A stretch of 8,282 bases of DNA. Source: an uncultured Selenomonadaceae bacterium. GTDB lineage: Bacteria; Bacillota; Negativicutes; Selenomonadales; Selenomonadaceae. This document shows, piece after piece, positions 5,529 to 8,282 of this stretch. The translations under genes and the position numbers were made by a program. The notes under the pieces are model-generated. The model saw nothing but the letters and a program-made list of their open reading frames with translations, searched no databases and was not told where the DNA came from. The DNA lies in NCBI GenBank assembly GCA_905236325.1, contig CAJOPJ010000006.1:1-8282 (forward strand), written 5' to 3'. Position 1 is the first letter of the stretch; the number at the start of each line of letters is the position of its first letter.

Positions 5529-6845
5529 ATGAAGAAAAAAATTTTAATAGTGGACGATATGGAAGTTTCATTGATGATGACAGAAAATATGCTGGCTGAG
5601 GAATATGAAACTTTCTGCGCGTCAAGTGGTATTGAGGCAATAGAAATTTTTCGCAAAGAAAAGCCGGATATGGTTTTATCAGATTTGCGTATGCCACAAA
5701 TGACAGGTTATGAACTTCAACTTGCTTTGCAGGAAGAATTTCACCAAACAATACCATTTATGTTTATGACTGCCGACCACGACGAAGAAACCGAAAGTAA
5801 AGGTTTTGACAATGGCGCAATGGACTTTATACGCAAACCATTTCGACCTGATGTATTGCTTAGGCGCGTAGGAAATATTATGCAAACAGTTGAACAAATT
5901 TCCAGCCTGAAAAAATCTTCCTCAACCGATGCCTTAACAGGCTTACTTAATAAAGCCTCTGCCTCAATCGAACTTTTGAAAGTTTGCCAAAATTCAATAG
6001 GCGCACTTATGATGATTGATTTAGACAGCTTTAAACTTGTTAACGACATTCACGGTCACGCAATGGGCGACCAAATTTTAATCAAGTTTGCAGATATCTT
6101 GCGCGCTGTGGTCAGAACCGGCGATGTACTTGGCAGAATCGGCGGCGATGAATTTATTGCATTCTGCGCCGGCGTTCACGAAGATAATATAATCGCAAGC
6201 AAAGCGCAGTTTATCAATGAACGCATTTTGGACGCAGCTAAAATGCTTATGGGCGACGATATGAACATACCACTTGGAGCCTCAATCGGTGCTGTTTTTG
6301 TTCCGCAAGCCGGCAATGTTTTTCCTGAACTTTACAAAAAAGCAGACAAGGCACTTTATATTGCAAAACAAAATGGCAAGCACGGCTACAGCATTTTTGA
6401 AGACGACCAACAAACTGAAGAATCGCTTACTGAAGTTGGCGACATTTCACAGGTTGAATTGATTTTAAGTGAAAGAAATCCCGACGACGGCGCATTTGTT
6501 ATGGCGTTTGAGGCGTTCAGAAATGTTTACAGATTTTTAAAGCGAAATCGTGGCACATACAGCAAGCAAACTTGCCTTTTGGTATTTAATTTAAAGCGTC
6601 ATAAAAATGGCAATATTAAAATCTCCGATGCAGCAGACCAATTTTTAACTGTTTTGGGAACAACTTTTAGGCGCGGCGATGCAATTACACAAAATGGCTC
6701 CAGTCAATTTTTCGCGCTGTTAACAAATACAGATGCCTTTGGTGCTATAAAAAAAGTAATCAACAGGTTGCAGGAAAATTGGGATAGAGTACCTGCCTGT
6801 GCAAATTTTGCCTTCGACTATGAATGGAAAGTTTTGGATAATTGA
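5529..6845 (+). CDS. Response regulator with GGDEF diguanylate cyclase domain and degenerate second GGDEF
   Basis: This is a predicted soluble 438-residue signalling protein. Residues 3-120 form a receiver domain with acidic pocket D9/D10, phospho-acceptor D52 (LSDLRMP), T81 and K103 (RKPF). Residues 130-292 form a GGDEF cyclase: DALTGLLNK (134-142), MIDLDSFKLVND (162-173), intact GGDEF at 205-209 and an inhibitory-site RTGD at 196-199. It should make cyclic-di-GMP from two GTP and be product-inhibited. Residues about 317-435 look like a second GGDEF fold in which GGDEF is replaced by GSSQF (390-394), while RRGD (381-384) is kept at the same spacing. The ATG at 5529 has AAGGAG 8 nt upstream. 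The frame also opens from a TTG at 5439, but that stretch runs through the hairpin, has no ribosome site and lies outside the receiver fold. No histidine kinase is adjacent. A phosphatase gene follows after 20 nt. Confidence 0.92.
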   Translation: MKKKILIVDDMEVSLMMTENMLAEEYETFCASSGIEAIEIFRKEKPDMVLSDLRMPQMTGYELQLALQEEFHQTIPFMFMTADHDEETESKGFDNGAMDFIRKPFRPDVLLRRVGNIMQTVEQISSLKKSSSTDALTGLLNKASASIELLKVCQNSIGALMMIDLDSFKLVNDIHGHAMGDQILIKFADILRAVVRTGDVLGRIGGDEFIAFCAGVHEDNIIASKAQFINERILDAAKMLMGDDMNIPLGASIGAVFVPQAGNVFPELYKKADKALYIAKQNGKHGYSIFEDDQQTEESLTEVGDISQVELILSERNPDDGAFVMAFEAFRNVYRFLKRNRGTYSKQTCLLVFNLKRHKNGNIKISDAADQFLTVLGTTFRRGDAITQNGSSQFFALLTNTDAFGAIKKVINRLQENWDRVPACANFAFDYEWKVLDN

Positions 6846-6865
6846 ATTTGAATTGAGGAGCTTTT

Positions 6866-7567
6866 ATGCAGTACAAAAGAATACTGGTAATGGGCGATAT
6901 TCACGGCAAATATAAAAAACTTTCCTCAGTCTTCAACAAACTGAACTTCAATGCAGATGAAGATTTTTTAATACTGCTGGGCGACTACATAGACAGAGGC
7001 GAAGAAAATTTACACTGCTTGCAATGGGCAATGAAAATTTCCGAACTAAAAAATGTAATTGCCTTGCGCGGCAATCACGAACAAATGATGTTGGAATCGT
7101 TCCCCGAAGGCAAATTTGAGCCAACTTTCTGGCTGGCGAATGGCGGCGATAAAACTAAAAAAGAACTCGACGCTTGGTGCAAATATCAACCTGAATTTTT
7201 GCAGGAGGCGTTGAATTTTATAAAAAATCTGCCACTATACTACAGAATGTTTATAGGTAAGCAGGAATATATCTTTTGCCACGCAGGTTTAAAGCCCGGT
7301 GCCTTGCTTGAACAGCAAACAGCTGAATCATTGTTGTGGATACGCGACGCATTTTATTACAACTACACAGGTACTGCCGAAGTAGTTGTCGGACACACTC
7401 CAACGCCATATCTCGGCAAAATGCCAGGTTCAGCAAGAGATTATTTGCCTGTGCGAATGGCAAATAAAATTACATTGTTGGATACAGGTTCATTTCTACC
7501 CAAAGGCAGAATAACTTGTTATGACATTTTGAGCGGCAATTTTTGGCAAAGTGACAATGAAGTTTAA
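6866..7567 (+). CDS. PPP-family calcineurin-like metallophosphatase (serine/threonine phosphatase-like)
   Basis: This 233-residue predicted cytoplasmic enzyme has two metal ions at its active site. All PPP signature blocks are present: GDIHG (10-14, D11/H13), GDYIDRG (39-45, D40 and R44), RGNHE (68-72, N70/H71), CHAG (138-141), VGHTPT (175-180, H177) and a C-terminal LDTGSF (205-210). Small bacterial and phage members (PrpA/PrpB type, lambda phosphatase) act on phosphoserine/threonine/tyrosine proteins, while close relatives such as ApaH or PrpE hydrolyse diadenosine tetraphosphate. Sequence alone does not decide between these activities. GAGGAG (6855-6860) lies 5 nt before the ATG. It is 20 nt downstream of the diguanylate cyclase and 20 nt upstream of surE, so the three are probably one transcript. 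No signal peptide or membrane segment was seen. Confidence 0.9.
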   Translation: MQYKRILVMGDIHGKYKKLSSVFNKLNFNADEDFLILLGDYIDRGEENLHCLQWAMKISELKNVIALRGNHEQMMLESFPEGKFEPTFWLANGGDKTKKELDAWCKYQPEFLQEALNFIKNLPLYYRMFIGKQEYIFCHAGLKPGALLEQQTAESLLWIRDAFYYNYTGTAEVVVGHTPTPYLGKMPGSARDYLPVRMANKITLLDTGSFLPKGRITCYDILSGNFWQSDNEV

Positions 7568-7587
7568 CTTGGAAAGGTTTTGAGTTA

Positions 7588-8282
7588 ATGAAAATTTTAT
7601 TGACAAATGACGACGGCATTGAAGGCAAAGGGCTTTGGGCAATGGCAAGCGCATTAAATAAGCGCAAAAATTTTGAAGTCGTAATTGCCGCACCAATGAA
7701 TGAACAAAGCGGCACAGCACACGCAATGACTTTCGGCAAAAAATTTCAAATTGAACAGATTCAACATGGCGAATTTTCAGTCTGGTCAATTGACGGCACG
7801 CCAACAGATTGCGTAAAAATGTACCTTGAAGCCTTGAATAAAGACGCAAAAGTTGACGCAGTAATTTCCGGAATAAACAATGGCGCAAACCTTGCAACTG
7901 ATGTTTTGTATTCCGGAACAGTCGGTGCAGCTTTGGAAGGCTTTTTGCACAATATACCTGCATTGGCTGTTTCGCGCGACATAAATTCTGAAATCAATTT
8001 TGATAAAGTTGCCGAAGACACTGCTGAATATTTTGAAAATCTGATTCGCACCGGCGATTTATTTTTTCACAACTTGAACTTTCCAAAAAAATATCAAGCC
8101 GATTTTCCAATTTTTAAATTGACAAGGCTTGGTAAGCGCGATTATGAAAATGCTTTTATAATCACGCAGGAAAATGGTAAAAATTTTGTCGAAATTAAAG
8201 GCAAAATCAAAGACAGCGATAAATCTGAAGGCACGGATATTTTTGCAGCGGAAAATGGCTTTGTATCGGTAACTCCGTTAAG
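7588..8282 (+). CDS. surE: 5'/3'-nucleotidase SurE (3' end off window)
   Basis: SurE is a metal-dependent phosphatase that removes phosphate from 5'- or 3'-nucleoside monophosphates, and in some species from short polyphosphate; it is linked to stationary-phase survival. The 231 residues visible cover nearly the whole family length of about 250. Motifs are LTNDDGI (5-11, metal ligands D8/D9), APMNEQSGTAHAMT (35-48, S41), IDGTPTDCVK (68-77), SGINNGANLATDVLYSGTVGAALEG (starting at residue 94, with metal-site Asn 97/98), HNLNFP (161-166) and the C-terminal GTDIFAAENGFVSVTPL-type ending (from 215). The EQSG replaces the more common xRSG at the serine site. The start ATG is preceded by GGAAAGG (7571-7577) at 10-nt spacing, somewhat long. 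The frame is still open at the right edge. Confidence 0.95.
   Translation, partial: MKILLTNDDGIEGKGLWAMASALNKRKNFEVVIAAPMNEQSGTAHAMTFGKKFQIEQIQHGEFSVWSIDGTPTDCVKMYLEALNKDAKVDAVISGINNGANLATDVLYSGTVGAALEGFLHNIPALAVSRDINSEINFDKVAEDTAEYFENLIRTGDLFFHNLNFPKKYQADFPIFKLTRLGKRDYENAFIITQENGKNFVEIKGKIKDSDKSEGTDIFAAENGFVSVTPL

Noticed and set aside
7496..7963. 155-codon open frame on the minus strand across the phosphatase-surE junction
   Set aside because: It is antisense to two genes with complete family motifs. The Leu/Arg/Cys-rich product is a composition artefact and spans a normal gene boundary.

Overview
This is an AT-rich bacterial chromosomal segment, densely packed with housekeeping genes. Seven genes read rightwards, and one incomplete gene at the left edge reads leftwards. 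Purine-rich Shine-Dalgarno sequences (AAAGGAG, GAGGAGG, AAAGGAGG), a TTG start codon and the low GC content point to a low-GC Bacillota (Firmicutes) member. Negativicutes or a relative is my best guess, but that is inference from overall style and the sequence does not prove it. No tRNA, rRNA, CRISPR array, transposase or phage gene was seen.

Layout. Positions 1-651 (minus strand) hold the N-terminal 217 residues of a Gfo/Idh/MocA-family NAD(P)-dependent oxidoreductase, with a plausible promoter at 671-699. A 121-nt divergent intergenic region follows. It carries an AT-rich palindromic motif that recurs before the hexokinase gene. Next come murF (773-2146) and mraY (2165-3115), consecutive steps of peptidoglycan precursor synthesis. 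Their usual dcw-cluster neighbours (murE upstream, murD/ftsW/murG downstream) are absent here. After 74 nt with possible RNA hairpins comes a eukaryotic-type hexokinase (3190-4488). An ornithine carbamoyltransferase (argF, 4503-5435) follows, with a TTG start and a Shine-Dalgarno that overlaps the hexokinase stop codon.

A 93-nt gap with a strong hairpin separates argF from a signalling group with 20-nt spacings. This group is a response regulator/diguanylate cyclase (5529-6845), a PPP-family metallophosphatase (6866-7567) and the 5' part of surE (7588 to the right edge).

How the genes fit together. MurF makes UDP-MurNAc-pentapeptide and MraY loads it onto undecaprenyl phosphate. The hexokinase feeds sugars into glycolysis and amino-sugar synthesis. 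ArgF makes citrulline for arginine. The last three genes turn over signalling or metabolic phosphates: cyclic-di-GMP, phosphoesters or phosphoproteins, and nucleoside monophosphates.

The most interesting points are the regulator's C-terminal third, which looks like a second, catalytically degenerate GGDEF domain that keeps its RxxD inhibitory-site motif, and the eukaryotic-type hexokinase in a bacterial metabolic operon. I found no complete, wholly new system in this window.
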